DNA of 64,000 nucleotides from an uncultured Latescibacterota bacterium. Its GTDB lineage: Bacteria; Latescibacterota; UBA2968; UBA8231. Both the position numbers and the translations under genes were made by a program. The stretch spans positions 1,240,001 through 1,304,000 of the forward strand of contig OX638377.1 of the NCBI GenBank assembly GCA_951813615.1. Direction: 5' to 3'. Numbering within the stretch: position 1 is the first letter of the stretch; the number at the start of each line of letters is the position of its first letter. Below the pieces are notes generated by a model that made no database searches, was not told the origin of the DNA, and saw nothing but the letters and a program-made list of their open reading frames with translations. This document shows positions 8,944 through 17,319 of the stretch, piece by piece.

Positions 8944-10184
8944 TATTCCACCTTGAAAGTGAAGGGGTACGTCACCAATACAGGTAGTGGCGTCAACCGA
9001 GGTGCTGTGGCCCGCGCTCCAGGACCGCTCGCCAGCCCATTCTCTCCACTTGTGGCACCAGCCGTTGGCGTTTGCAGCGCCCCTATATCAATGGGCCGGA
9101 AAGCCCATCGCAGAACCTCTTGTTGCATGCACTGGCCCACAGCTTGGCTACCCACGCTCTCGTTGGTGACCTTGGCCTCGGAAATGGCTCCGCCCACCTC
9201 AATGGTGAAGCGCATGGTCACTGTGCCTTCAGTGGCCTCTCCTTTGTCGAATGCTTCGACGAAGCAGCGGTTGAGACCTGACAAACGCTGCCGCACCACG
9301 GCCCGAATGGCACTCAGGCTGCGGGTGCGCTCACCGGGTAGGTTACCCATGATCTGGCTGGGGCCATTTTCGGAAATCATCAGTGTTTCGGCGGTTTTGC
9401 CGCTGGTTGCTCCCTTTTGCACGACGCGGTTTTCCACTTTGTGTTTAAAGGCAAAGCGCAGGTCCTGCTTTTCCACGGGTTTGTCAAAAGCCCCGAAACG
9501 CAAGACGAAGTCCTTCAAGGTCAACACTACTTCCTCGGTTTCGGGATAAACTGGATCGAAGACGATAAAACCGCCGTAATTCTCGCCCTTAAATATGGGC
9601 TGGCCCTCTTCGTAGTTATAGCTGCGCACCATGCCCATGCGCAGTTCAAAGCGATAGAACTCGTTGCCGCTCTGACCCCGCTGCGAGCGGTAGTAGTTTT
9701 CGAAATTGCCATAGGGCGACGATGAGGTGATGCCGTAGGCGCGCAGGAACTGGCCTTGGTCGGTCTCCAATACGGCTGCCAATGGGTCGAGCATGACTTT
9801 GGGCTGAGTGCGATTGAAAATAGTGACCTTGAAAACGGTGAAGCGGTTGGGCGTATAACCTAGGCGCGTATCGATCCAGTCGCCGTAGGTGTAGGGATTA
9901 GTCGAGTACTTGCCGCGCCCCGATTCGTCGGGGAAGAGGGCGTTGAGCTTGGCGTCGGTCATGTGTTCTACCTCGAGGCGCAGACCGGCCAGTTCCCAAG
10001 AGATCGCGTCATTCTCCTGCAGACTATAGGCCCCTTCCGTTGCCGCGGACTCGACGACCGGCAACAGTAGGGTCTCGCGCTTGATGGCCGTGGGAAAGAG
10101 AAAACAGCCTGATAGCAGCCCGCACAGAGCAATGATCCAGATCAATCGACCGCGTCCCGTCGCGCTATTATCCTCTTTACTCAT
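8943..10184 (-). CDS. Lipoprotein with AgmX/PglI (TonB-like) C-terminal domain
   Basis: I chose the ATG at 10184 (MSKEDNSATGRG) because it overlaps the upstream DUF4159 stop as ATGA; a longer upstream extension lacks support. Residues 14-27 form a hydrophobic stretch ending in lipobox LLSGC (Cys 27). Residues 288-413 match the C-terminal domain of AgmX/PglI gliding proteins, a TonB-C-like fold: RAVVRQRLSGLNRC, then TEGTVTMRFTIEVGGAISEA, a second Cys in GQCMQQEVLRWAF, and a final YPFTFKVE strand. The middle of the protein is unassigned. In Myxococcus such domains contact outer-envelope partners and are driven by AglRQS, an ExbB plus two ExbD-like subunits, the same subunit set encoded divergently here. 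A role in transmitting motor energy to the outer membrane is inferred. Confidence 0.8.
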   Translation of the reverse strand: MSKEDNSATGRGRLIWIIALCGLLSGCFLFPTAIKRETLLLPVVESAATEGAYSLQENDAISWELAGLRLEVEHMTDAKLNALFPDESGRGKYSTNPYTYGDWIDTRLGYTPNRFTVFKVTIFNRTQPKVMLDPLAAVLETDQGQFLRAYGITSSSPYGNFENYYRSQRGQSGNEFYRFELRMGMVRSYNYEEGQPIFKGENYGGFIVFDPVYPETEEVVLTLKDFVLRFGAFDKPVEKQDLRFAFKHKVENRVVQKGATSGKTAETLMISENGPSQIMGNLPGERTRSLSAIRAVVRQRLSGLNRCFVEAFDKGEATEGTVTMRFTIEVGGAISEAKVTNESVGSQAVGQCMQQEVLRWAFRPIDIGALQTPTAGATSGENGLASGPGARATAPRLTPLPVLVTYPFTFKVE

Positions 10185-11404
10185 TGGTTCTGCTCCGTGT
10201 AGAAATCGATCTGTTGCTGGGCAATGGAGCCTTGCTGAGTCAGGGCGAACACCACTAGGTTGACGCCCATTTGTAGCTGTGGCTCGTTGCGGAATTCCTT
10301 TTCCCAAGCGCGTCCGTATTCCTTGGTCGTGAAGATCGCCACTAGTCGCTCGCCTATAAAAATGCCTTCGAGAAAGGGCACTTCGGGATGAAAGTCGCGG
10401 CTGTGCACAAGCCTTTCCTGAGTCCGCTTTGGCGGTGGGCCATCGTCGAAATCGTAAAAGCTGTGGTATATGGGGTGATCGTTGGGGATGACCTTGAAGC
10501 GCGCATCCCGTCCGAGCGAAGCCTTGAGCATTTCCCGCAGCGAGGCTTCGGCCGGGGTGTACTCGGTGGCGGCATCCCGGCCCAACTCGCCCATGGCCTC
10601 GACCATGACAAAGCCGCCTTGCCGCAAATAGGCACCCAGATTGGCGATCTCCTGCTGGGTGGGTTCGAAGGCTTGATCGACGGAGATGTACACGAAGGGC
10701 GCCCGGAAGATAGCACGCGAATCGAGGAAGAGATGGTCGTCCACTTCAGCCCGAATCTGGGTAAATCCATTAATCGCTTCGACTAGCTCGAAGATGGCCC
10801 GCTGGGTTGATGGTTTGAAGTCGTTGCCCCAGGCTAGGGCGAGGTAAACGAAGCCGGTAATGTTCTGTTTGTCGGCCGGGTCCTGGACTACCAGCCCCTT
10901 ATAACGGCCGATATCCAGCGCTTCCAAGTCGAGGAATTCCTCTTGCATGCTGATGCGCTTCTCCGGCTCTTTGGGGCTTTTGATGGCGACGCGCTGCACT
11001 TCGGGCTGGACCACTTCCAAGCCTAGATCAGCACCGCTGGCAACGCCGAAGCGGAAGGTCTTGATCTTGCCGACTAGGTCGGGGAGGCGAATCTGGGGTT
11101 TGCGGGTGATTTGCGGCTTAGCCGCCTGCACTTGGCGGGTCATCTGTCGTTTGGGGATTTGCTGTTTCTCAAACTCAAAGGCTTTGGTCAGGCGCGGCTT
11201 GCGCACCACTAGGTGCATCAGTGGGGGTTTGGGCGCTTTTTTTTCTTCTTCCTTGGTAGCTAGGTAGATTACGGGTATGGCCAACAGAACAATAGCCACT
11301 GCTAGCGCTCGGTAGAGCACTCCGCGCTGTCGGCGCAGCAATTCCTCCAAACGGAGCGCGTCCGTCGGCGTGGCGAAGCGTTTGGCATCGATTTGAGCGG
11401 CCAT
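10181..11404 (-). CDS. Membrane-anchored DUF4159 protein with TonB-like linker
   Basis: The start is placed at ATG 11404 (MAAQIDAKRFATP), 7 nt after the TPR gene stop. An upstream in-frame extension would overlap that gene and is less likely. The 407-residue protein has one membrane span (residues 29-49) and then a Lys/Pro-rich stretch (KEEEKKAPKPP to about residue 110) that looks like a TonB periplasmic linker. Residues 183-400 match DUF4159: ITGFVYLALAWGNDFKPST, LRQGGFVMVEAMG, HPIYHSFYDFDDGPPP, GRAWEKE. DUF4159 proteins are commonly found near ExbB/ExbD and other envelope genes, but their biochemical role is not established. The topology suggests an inner-membrane anchor with a large periplasmic domain. 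Confidence 0.85.
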   Translation of the reverse strand: MAAQIDAKRFATPTDALRLEELLRRQRGVLYRALAVAIVLLAIPVIYLATKEEEKKAPKPPLMHLVVRKPRLTKAFEFEKQQIPKRQMTRQVQAAKPQITRKPQIRLPDLVGKIKTFRFGVASGADLGLEVVQPEVQRVAIKSPKEPEKRISMQEEFLDLEALDIGRYKGLVVQDPADKQNITGFVYLALAWGNDFKPSTQRAIFELVEAINGFTQIRAEVDDHLFLDSRAIFRAPFVYISVDQAFEPTQQEIANLGAYLRQGGFVMVEAMGELGRDAATEYTPAEASLREMLKASLGRDARFKVIPNDHPIYHSFYDFDDGPPPKRTQERLVHSRDFHPEVPFLEGIFIGERLVAIFTTKEYGRAWEKEFRNEPQLQMGVNLVVFALTQQGSIAQQQIDFYTEQNQ

Positions 11405-11411
11405 GGTACTC

Positions 11412-14400
11412 CTATAAACGGTTGGCTTCGATCCACTCTTTGTGCATGCGGGCAAAGCGATGGGCTTCGGCCTGTTCGTCGGCTAGGCGATCGAGGACTT
11501 GGTCGTAAACCTGCACCGCGTCCTTCCACTGCCCCAAAGACTCGTAGCAGACCCCCATATTGCTCAGCGCTCCGATCTCGCTTTCAGTGCCGGGATAGTC
11601 GCGCGCGATTTCCGCAAAGCCAGCCGCCGCTTGGCGGAACTGGGCCGGGTCTTGCTCTTCAAGGGCTTGGGCAAAAATCTCCTCGACTTCGGCGTAGCGC
11701 AGATAGGCCACTACTTCGCGCAGATCATCTATTAATTCGGGAACTTTTTGCGCTACCGGACTGCTGGGAAAGCGGTGGAGGACTTCTTGGTAGGCCTGCA
11801 GGGCTTTGTCGTATTCCTTCTCATTGTAGTAAAAGTCGCCGATAGTGAACTGGGCATTGGCCGCTAGAGCGCTGCCGGGATAGTCGGAAACCACGCTTTG
11901 GAAGGCGGCGATGGCTTGGGACTCCCGTTCCATATTGAGATGGGACCACGCCAGATTGTAGAGGGCGTCGTCGGCCAGGTCTGATCGCGGGTGCATTTCG
12001 AGCAATTGCTGGTAATGCCCTTGCGCCGTCTCGAATTGTCCCAAGTTGTAATGGGCCTCTCCAGCCCGGAACAGTGCGTCGGGTGCCAGTTCGCTTTGGG
12101 GATAGGCGCCGGCTAGCTCGGCAAAGGCGGCCGCGGCCTGCTCGAACTGAGTCAGGTTGAAATGGGCGTATCCCAGATAGTAGAGGGCGTAGGGACGGTT
12201 GCGATGGCTAGGCGTTTTCTGCAGATAGGTTTCGAGTACTAGCACGGTTCCCGCGAGATCTTCCTGCTCGAATAGGGCCTGCCCCAGAGCAAAGCGCATA
12301 TCGGCCGAATAATAGGAGTCTGGGTAGCGGGACAGTGCCTCTTGATAGATGTTGATTAGCGCTTGGGTATCGCCCCGTGAGCCGTGGGCGTCGCCCATTA
12401 GGAAGTAGGCTTTCTCTTGGAGGAAATAGGGTTGCTCACCGCGTACGGCGGGCAAGTCCAAGGAGAGAATCCGCTGGCATAGGGCCTCGACTTGGTCGAA
12501 TTCCTCTAGGTTGTAGTGAAGTTCGGCCAGCACCACTAGGTGTTCGGCGCGTTCGACTGAATCAGTTGCTGCCGCTACTAGGGCTTGGTAGTCCTCGATA
12601 GCTTCTTCCTGATGACCTAATTCGAGATGGGCTAGACCAAGCATGCGCTGGGCCGCCTCTGCCAATTCCTCGTTGTCGCTGTGCAGCAGCATCTTCAGGT
12701 CGGCTGTCGCCTCCTGGTAGCGTTTTAGTTTGAGCAGGCTTACGCCGCGGCCGTAGAGGGCACCTAGGCGCACCTCTTCGTCGTCGGCTAGTTCGATGGT
12801 GCGTCCCAATGCCTCCACTGCGGCAACAAATGTCTCCATTTCGATCAGGGTGCGCCCTTTCATGTAGTGGAGCCGGGCCTGTTCATTCTTATCTGTACTG
12901 GCCTCCAAACCCGCCTCCAGCGCCTCCACCGCCCCCGAGAAATCGCCCGCCGCAGCCAGCAGGTTGCTCGTTTCGAGCATGGCCTTGGGAAACAGATTCG
13001 AAGTGCGATCGAGCTGTCGGAATAGCTCCACTGCCCTGCTGGGCTGGCCCAAATCTCGGTAACACAGAGCCAGTTCGAAACGGGCCCCGTGGCGCTGCGG
13101 GGCCTCGGGGTATTTTTGCAGAATGGATTCGTAAGCGGCGATAGCCTGCTTGAAATTCTCTTGCCGATAGTGGATGCGGCCCAGTTGGAAAAGGGCGCTG
13201 CGCACGTAATCTGGATCTTGATCGGAGGCGACGATCTCTTGGTAGAGCTCCAGCGCTCGGGCCATGTGCTCGGCACTGCCCAAGGCACCGAGCATCTGGT
13301 TGCACAGGGCGATATTAAACGGGGTAGCAGCTAGGACTAGTTCGCTACTGGGGTAGTCGGCGGCGATGCGTTCATACGTGGAGATCGCCTGTGCATAGGC
13401 CAAGCGGGCCTCGTCGTCGTCCACGGCTTCGCGCTGGACCTCGGCCTGCTCGTAATGGGCACGCCCAATCTTGTACAGGGCCCAAGGCGGTGCCAGACCA
13501 GCGGCTTGGGCTACATCTCCGTACGCATCTAGGTAGAGTTGATACTCGGCGATGGCGCGTTGATAGTTGCCAGTGCCGTAGTAGTGTTCGGCCAGCAGGG
13601 ATTGCATGCTGGCCTGAAACATGCGGTTGCGGCTGCCGTCAATGGCTTCGCGGTAGGTGCGCACTGCCGCTTGGTCGTCGCCGCCTTGGGTGTACATATC
13701 GGCTAGGCGGATATAGGCCTCGGCTACCAGTTTCTGTTCTTGGGCGAAGGCGGCTATAACCTTGCCATAGGCGGCAGCCGCACCGGCAAAATCCCCACTT
13801 TGGGCGCGACAATCGCCTACTTTGATCTGGGATTTGGCCGCCAGTTCTAGCGCGGTCTCGTCCACCAGGCCGGCTATTTTCTCACGCCGCATCTTCAACA
13901 GGTCGCGCTCGCTGAGGTGGTCGATGTCTTGGCGGGTTACTACCTCCTGATACCAGGAAGTGGCCTGATCGTAGCGCTGCTGCAGAAAGTAGGCTTCGCC
14001 GATTTGGAAGAGTGCTCGGTCTGCGCGGTACCCTTTGGGAGCGTGCCGCACCAATTCTTCAAAGGCGGTGATGCTTTCCCGGTACTGCCCCAATTCAAAA
14101 TGGGCCCAGCCGATATTGTAGAGGGCGTTGTCGAAGTATTGGCTGCCGGGATATTTCTGCAGGAAAGCTCGCCCTTCTTCTATGGTGCGCTGGTAATCGC
14201 CGCTTTCATAGAGGCAGTTAATGAGCCGGTTACGGGCTAGGTCCCGCATTTGCGAGGAGGTGGTCTGAGCTTCGGTCTTGCGGAAGTAGGCGGCCGCTTC
14301 TACAAAATCGGTCGCTGTCCTTTCGGCGAGTTGGCGCTGGCGTTCGGAGTTGCGTTCCCGGGCGGCACGGTGCTGGGATTCCTGGGCGCGCTTGAAGTAG

Positions 14401-14660
14401 CTATTACCCGTCTGGTAGAGGGCGATTTCTTTGATTGGGGCCGTAACCTCGCCGACCGCGACCTCAATCTCCGCCGTGTAGAGCAGCGGGCTTTCAATGG
14501 CATTGATGCGCTCGTAGGTCGCGATGGCTTGCTCGTAGTCCTCAGCGGCGTAGAATTTCTGCGCCTGCTTGAAAGAAGCTTGTATTTCGTCCGGGGTCGG
14601 TACAAAGTACGAGCCTACTACTAGCCCCAGCAAAGTGCCTACAATGAGCAGAGGTGTCAT
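11412..14660 (-). CDS. Long TPR-repeat protein with N-terminal membrane anchor or signal
   Basis: The ATG at 14660 (MTPLLIVGTLLGL) is preceded by GAGAGG at good spacing; the frame is open 11 codons further upstream, but that start lacks a ribosome site. The 1082-residue protein begins with a hydrophobic segment (2-19). Nearly the whole remainder is tandem tetratricopeptide repeats of about 35 residues, with forms such as ALYNIGWAHFELGQYRESI, ALYNLAWSHLNMERESQAI and FYYNEKEYDKALQAYQEVL. Such exported TPR scaffolds (YbgF/CpoB-, BamD- or GltE-like) organise envelope complexes. It is the first gene of the leftward operon, divergent from exbB with about 250 nt between them. A scaffold role for the ExbBD-linked system is inferred. 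Confidence 0.9.
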   Translation of the reverse strand: MTPLLIVGTLLGLVVGSYFVPTPDEIQASFKQAQKFYAAEDYEQAIATYERINAIESPLLYTAEIEVAVGEVTAPIKEIALYQTGNSYFKRAQESQHRAARERNSERQRQLAERTATDFVEAAAYFRKTEAQTTSSQMRDLARNRLINCLYESGDYQRTIEEGRAFLQKYPGSQYFDNALYNIGWAHFELGQYRESITAFEELVRHAPKGYRADRALFQIGEAYFLQQRYDQATSWYQEVVTRQDIDHLSERDLLKMRREKIAGLVDETALELAAKSQIKVGDCRAQSGDFAGAAAAYGKVIAAFAQEQKLVAEAYIRLADMYTQGGDDQAAVRTYREAIDGSRNRMFQASMQSLLAEHYYGTGNYQRAIAEYQLYLDAYGDVAQAAGLAPPWALYKIGRAHYEQAEVQREAVDDDEARLAYAQAISTYERIAADYPSSELVLAATPFNIALCNQMLGALGSAEHMARALELYQEIVASDQDPDYVRSALFQLGRIHYRQENFKQAIAAYESILQKYPEAPQRHGARFELALCYRDLGQPSRAVELFRQLDRTSNLFPKAMLETSNLLAAAGDFSGAVEALEAGLEASTDKNEQARLHYMKGRTLIEMETFVAAVEALGRTIELADDEEVRLGALYGRGVSLLKLKRYQEATADLKMLLHSDNEELAEAAQRMLGLAHLELGHQEEAIEDYQALVAAATDSVERAEHLVVLAELHYNLEEFDQVEALCQRILSLDLPAVRGEQPYFLQEKAYFLMGDAHGSRGDTQALINIYQEALSRYPDSYYSADMRFALGQALFEQEDLAGTVLVLETYLQKTPSHRNRPYALYYLGYAHFNLTQFEQAAAAFAELAGAYPQSELAPDALFRAGEAHYNLGQFETAQGHYQQLLEMHPRSDLADDALYNLAWSHLNMERESQAIAAFQSVVSDYPGSALAANAQFTIGDFYYNEKEYDKALQAYQEVLHRFPSSPVAQKVPELIDDLREVVAYLRYAEVEEIFAQALEEQDPAQFRQAAAGFAEIARDYPGTESEIGALSNMGVCYESLGQWKDAVQVYDQVLDRLADEQAEAHRFARMHKEWIEANRL

Positions 14661-14814
14661 AGTACCTCTCAACGAGAAAGAGCACGCCAGCACACCAAAT
14701 TCTGCGGATTAGTCCAAACTGTAAGAAAAGGCAAATGCGGTTGCAAGTATTTCTCCATGCGGTTTGAGAACGGGCTTTTTACGCCAGCAGTAGGGAAACG
14801 GGGCATATGTTTCT

Positions 14815-14843
14815 TTGGCATGTTGCTAGCGGTAAAGTATATT
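14815..14843 (+). promoter_or_regulatory. Candidate sigma-70-type promoter for the exbB operon
   Basis: TTGGCA at 14815-14820 and TATATT at 14838-14843 are separated by 17 nt, about 65 nt upstream of the exbB start. The spacing and hexamers fit a vegetative promoter. The gap also has to carry the leftward promoter for the TPR operon, for which I saw no equally clear signal. Confidence 0.45.
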
Positions 14844-14907
14844 ACGGCCCTGCGCGTCCTATTCGAGTTCAACGAGCCGCACAAACTTATTGCGGGAGGC
14901 ATGCGTT

Positions 14908-15657
14908 ATGGAAACTCTGTTAGCCGGCGGCATCCTGATGATTCCCTTGGGCTTGTGCGCCGTTCTCTCACTAGCATTCATCTTAGAAAGAATCTGGGTG
15001 CTCAGTCGCATTCCCGACGAGCAGGCCGCCCAACAGACTCTCGAAGAGGCGGAAAGAGCCTTAGCAGATCGAGGGCAAGAAGCCGCCGCCCAGTACTGCG
15101 CCGACCACAAGGGCCCTCTGTGTTTTATTTTTGCCTCCTTGCTCAAGCGCTTTGACACCCTCATGCTCGAACGCCGCGAATTCCGTCCGACCAACGAGCG
15201 TCTAGCTCGCTTGGCCGAACAGGCCGGTGCCGGAGATCTCTCCCGCTTTCTGCTTGAGCAAAAGGAACTCTCCGACCTCAAGGACGAGCTCGTGCTGGAG
15301 ACAGACGAAGCCGGCAAGGTCTATCTGAGTCGCTACTTGGTGGTGCTCAATACCATCGGCAATATCTCGCCGTTACTAGGTCTGTTCGGCACCATCCTCG
15401 GCATGATCACTTCCTTCAAGGCCATTGCCGTGGCTGGCACGGGCGATCCCAAGGTGGTGGCCAGCGGCATTTCTCAGGCCCTAGTCACCACGGCCACGGG
15501 GCTGGCGATTGCCATTCCCACCATCGTGGCCTATCGCTCGCTGGCTCGGCGCGCCGAACACCACCGCAGCCGTCTCGAAGTCTATGGTCTGGCTTTCGTC
15601 AACACCTTGCTGGTGGTCGGCCAAGAGCAATTGGACGGGGAGGAGGCAGCTAGCTAA
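14908..15657 (+). CDS. exbB: MotA/TolQ/ExbB proton-channel family protein
   Basis: The ATG at 14908 (METLLAGGILMIP) follows GGGAGG by 8 nt; a TTG six codons upstream is less likely. The 249-residue protein has the ExbB/TolQ layout: a first span (residues 5-26), a long cytoplasmic segment, then two spans with the conserved GLFGTILGMITSF and ISQALVTTATGLAIAIPTIVAY motifs near residues 155-210. With ExbD it forms a proton-driven inner-membrane motor that moves a periplasmic partner. It overlaps the first exbD by 1 nt. The divergent operon carries an AgmX/PglI-type TonB-like protein, its most obvious partner. The family assignment is secure; whether it should be named ExbB, TolQ or AglR cannot be settled from sequence alone. 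Confidence 0.93.
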   Translation: METLLAGGILMIPLGLCAVLSLAFILERIWVLSRIPDEQAAQQTLEEAERALADRGQEAAAQYCADHKGPLCFIFASLLKRFDTLMLERREFRPTNERLARLAEQAGAGDLSRFLLEQKELSDLKDELVLETDEAGKVYLSRYLVVLNTIGNISPLLGLFGTILGMITSFKAIAVAGTGDPKVVASGISQALVTTATGLAIAIPTIVAYRSLARRAEHHRSRLEVYGLAFVNTLLVVGQEQLDGEEAAS

Positions 15658-16076
15658 TGGCCCTGGTGCTTAGCCGCAAACGGGAAAGCCTGACCAGGGA
15701 CGAAGGCCCAGATCTGACGCCGCTGATCGACTGCGTTTTTCTGCTGCTCATTTTCTTCATGGTCACCACCGTTTTCATCCACTCCAAGGGACTCGACGTG
15801 GACCTTCCAGCTCAGAGCCAGGCGACGGAACAGCAGGAGAAGAAAGACATCAATATCCTCATCGACGCCCAAGGCCGCATCCAGATCGGCGGCGAGGATG
15901 TGGTGCCAAAGGCCCTAGTCGAGCGGATCAAGCGGGCAATGAAAGAGGCCAACAACGATAATATCATCATACAGGGGCACGCCGATGTTGCTCAGGAGTA
16001 CGTGGTCTTGGTGGTAGATGCGGCCAAAGCGGCCGATGTCGCGGGTATAGCTTTCGCCAAAGAGGAGGCCCCCTAG
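15657..16076 (+). CDS. exbD: ExbD/TolR-family motor subunit (first copy)
   Basis: This 139-residue protein starts at an ATG that overlaps the exbB stop by 1 nt. One transmembrane span (residues 19-40) carries the family signature LTPLIDCVFLLLIFFMV, with the essential membrane Asp in LIDCVF. The periplasmic domain contains the typical INILIDAQGRIQIGGEDV and IIIQGHADVAQEYVVLVVDAAKAADV. It partners ExbB in the proton motor. A 66-nt block covering the span (15712-15777) is almost identical to the same block in the second copy, although the rest has diverged. The next gene begins on the last base of its stop. Confidence 0.93.
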   Translation: MALVLSRKRESLTRDEGPDLTPLIDCVFLLLIFFMVTTVFIHSKGLDVDLPAQSQATEQQEKKDINILIDAQGRIQIGGEDVVPKALVERIKRAMKEANNDNIIIQGHADVAQEYVVLVVDAAKAADVAGIAFAKEEAP

Positions 16077-16492
16077 TGGTGCAGCCGCGGACCTCCATAT
16101 TAGAAGACCTAGAGGATGAAAACCTCAATCTGACGCCGCTGATTGACTGCGTTTTTCTGCTGCTCATTTTCTTCATGGTCACCACCGTTTTCAAACAGCC
16201 CTACAGTCTGCAAGTGGAGTTGCCCCAGGCCCGTCAAGCTACCATCGTCGAAGAGAAGAAATTGGTGGCCTCGATCGACAAGTCGGGTACTATGGAACTC
16301 AACCGCCAGCTAGTGAGTATGGCAAAACTTCCAACGTTGCTCGCCCGCGAGAAAGAGACGACCCGCAGTTTGACGTTGATCATTCGCACGGACAAGAAGA
16401 CCCGGCACGGTCTTGTGCTCGAGGTCATGGAGATTGCCAAGCGGCTCGATGTCGACAAGGTCGTTTTGGCCACCGAAAAGGAAGAAATCTGA
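16076..16492 (+). CDS. exbD: ExbD/TolR-family motor subunit (second copy)
   Basis: This 138-residue paralogue starts at a GTG overlapping the preceding TAG (16074-16076). Its single membrane span has the same LTPLIDCVFLLLIFFMV as the first copy, followed by a different periplasmic domain (VEEKKLVASIDKSGTMELNRQ; LTLIIRTDKKTRHGLVLEVMEIAKRL). One ExbB-type plus two ExbD-type subunits is the composition of the AglRQS gliding motor and of some other bacterial motors. Divergent periplasmic domains suggest the two copies bind different sites or partners. No terminator is visible before the next gene 32 nt on. Confidence 0.92.
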   Translation: MVQPRTSILEDLEDENLNLTPLIDCVFLLLIFFMVTTVFKQPYSLQVELPQARQATIVEEKKLVASIDKSGTMELNRQLVSMAKLPTLLAREKETTRSLTLIIRTDKKTRHGLVLEVMEIAKRLDVDKVVLATEKEEI

Positions 16493-16524
16493 GCAGCTTC
16501 TGAAGCGATCGACAGGAAGCCCCC

Positions 16525-17271
16525 ATGCGCTATCTCATCGCTACTCTCTGCCTAGTCCTGACCGCTTCTGACGCTCCCGCGGAGGATGCCCTGCCGCACC
16601 ACACCATCCTCCGCGTCGCCGGGCCTATCGCCGTGGACGGCCACCTCGACGAGCCTTCCTGGGAGGCCGCCCAAGTCATCGACCAGTTCGTCTTTCCTTG
16701 GTGGACTGAAGGGGCCAAGGATCGCACCGAAGCCCGCTTGCTGTGGGACGATGTGCATCTGTACGTCGCCTTTATTGCGCACGACCCGCACATTTCGGCT
16801 ACCTTGATCGGGCGCGATAGCCCGGTGTCGCGCGACGATTGCGTCGAGGTGTTCATCGCCCCAGACACCAGCCAAGTCGCCAGCTATTTCAACTTTGAAT
16901 TCAACGCCTTGGGCACGATTCTGGACCGCTCGCCGCACGCTGACCGTTCGTCGTCATGGAACGGCGAGGGCGTACAGGTGGCTATCGATATCCAAGGAAC
17001 ACTTAACCAAGAGACGGATCAGGACACACTCTGGACCGCTGAAATCGCTCTCCCCTTTGCCGTCTTCGCTCCATACGCCCCCAACCTGCCACCGACCGCT
17101 GGTGATGTGTGGCGTCTCAACCTGTACCGCACGGGCGGCGCGATCAATCTGCAATACATCACTTGGTCCAATACCCTGACGCCCAAGCCGCAATTCCACG
17201 TGCCCGAGCGCTTTGGGGTGGTGCATTTCGACCGTCGGCCGGTATTGAGCTTACAAGACGAGGCCGAGTAG
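16525..17271 (+). CDS. Secreted CBM9-like (DOMON-like) domain protein
   Basis: This 248-residue protein has a short signal peptide (1-19). The remainder reads as one carbohydrate-binding family 9-like sandwich: PIAVDGHLDEPSWEAA (an opening pattern typical of this family), ARLLWDDVHLYVAFIAHDPH, DDCVEVFIAPD, YFNFEFNALGTILD and GDVWRLNLYRTG. Such stand-alone domains occur in secreted or periplasmic proteins that bind glycans or other small ligands. It begins 32 nt after the second exbD and may be co-transcribed with the motor genes. No catalytic domain is attached, so a binding or ligand-presenting role is more likely than hydrolysis. The fold assignment is good; the ligand is unknown. Confidence 0.8.
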   Translation: MRYLIATLCLVLTASDAPAEDALPHHTILRVAGPIAVDGHLDEPSWEAAQVIDQFVFPWWTEGAKDRTEARLLWDDVHLYVAFIAHDPHISATLIGRDSPVSRDDCVEVFIAPDTSQVASYFNFEFNALGTILDRSPHADRSSSWNGEGVQVAIDIQGTLNQETDQDTLWTAEIALPFAVFAPYAPNLPPTAGDVWRLNLYRTGGAINLQYITWSNTLTPKPQFHVPERFGVVHFDRRPVLSLQDEAE

Positions 17272-17319
17272 GAAGACGTCGCAGCAAATGGTCGTACTGC
17301 TCGACGCACTGCTGTCAAA

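Noticed and set aside
11412..14660. Several separate TPR genes
   Set aside because: The frame is continuous with one start and one stop; the periodic sequence is tandem repeats in one protein.
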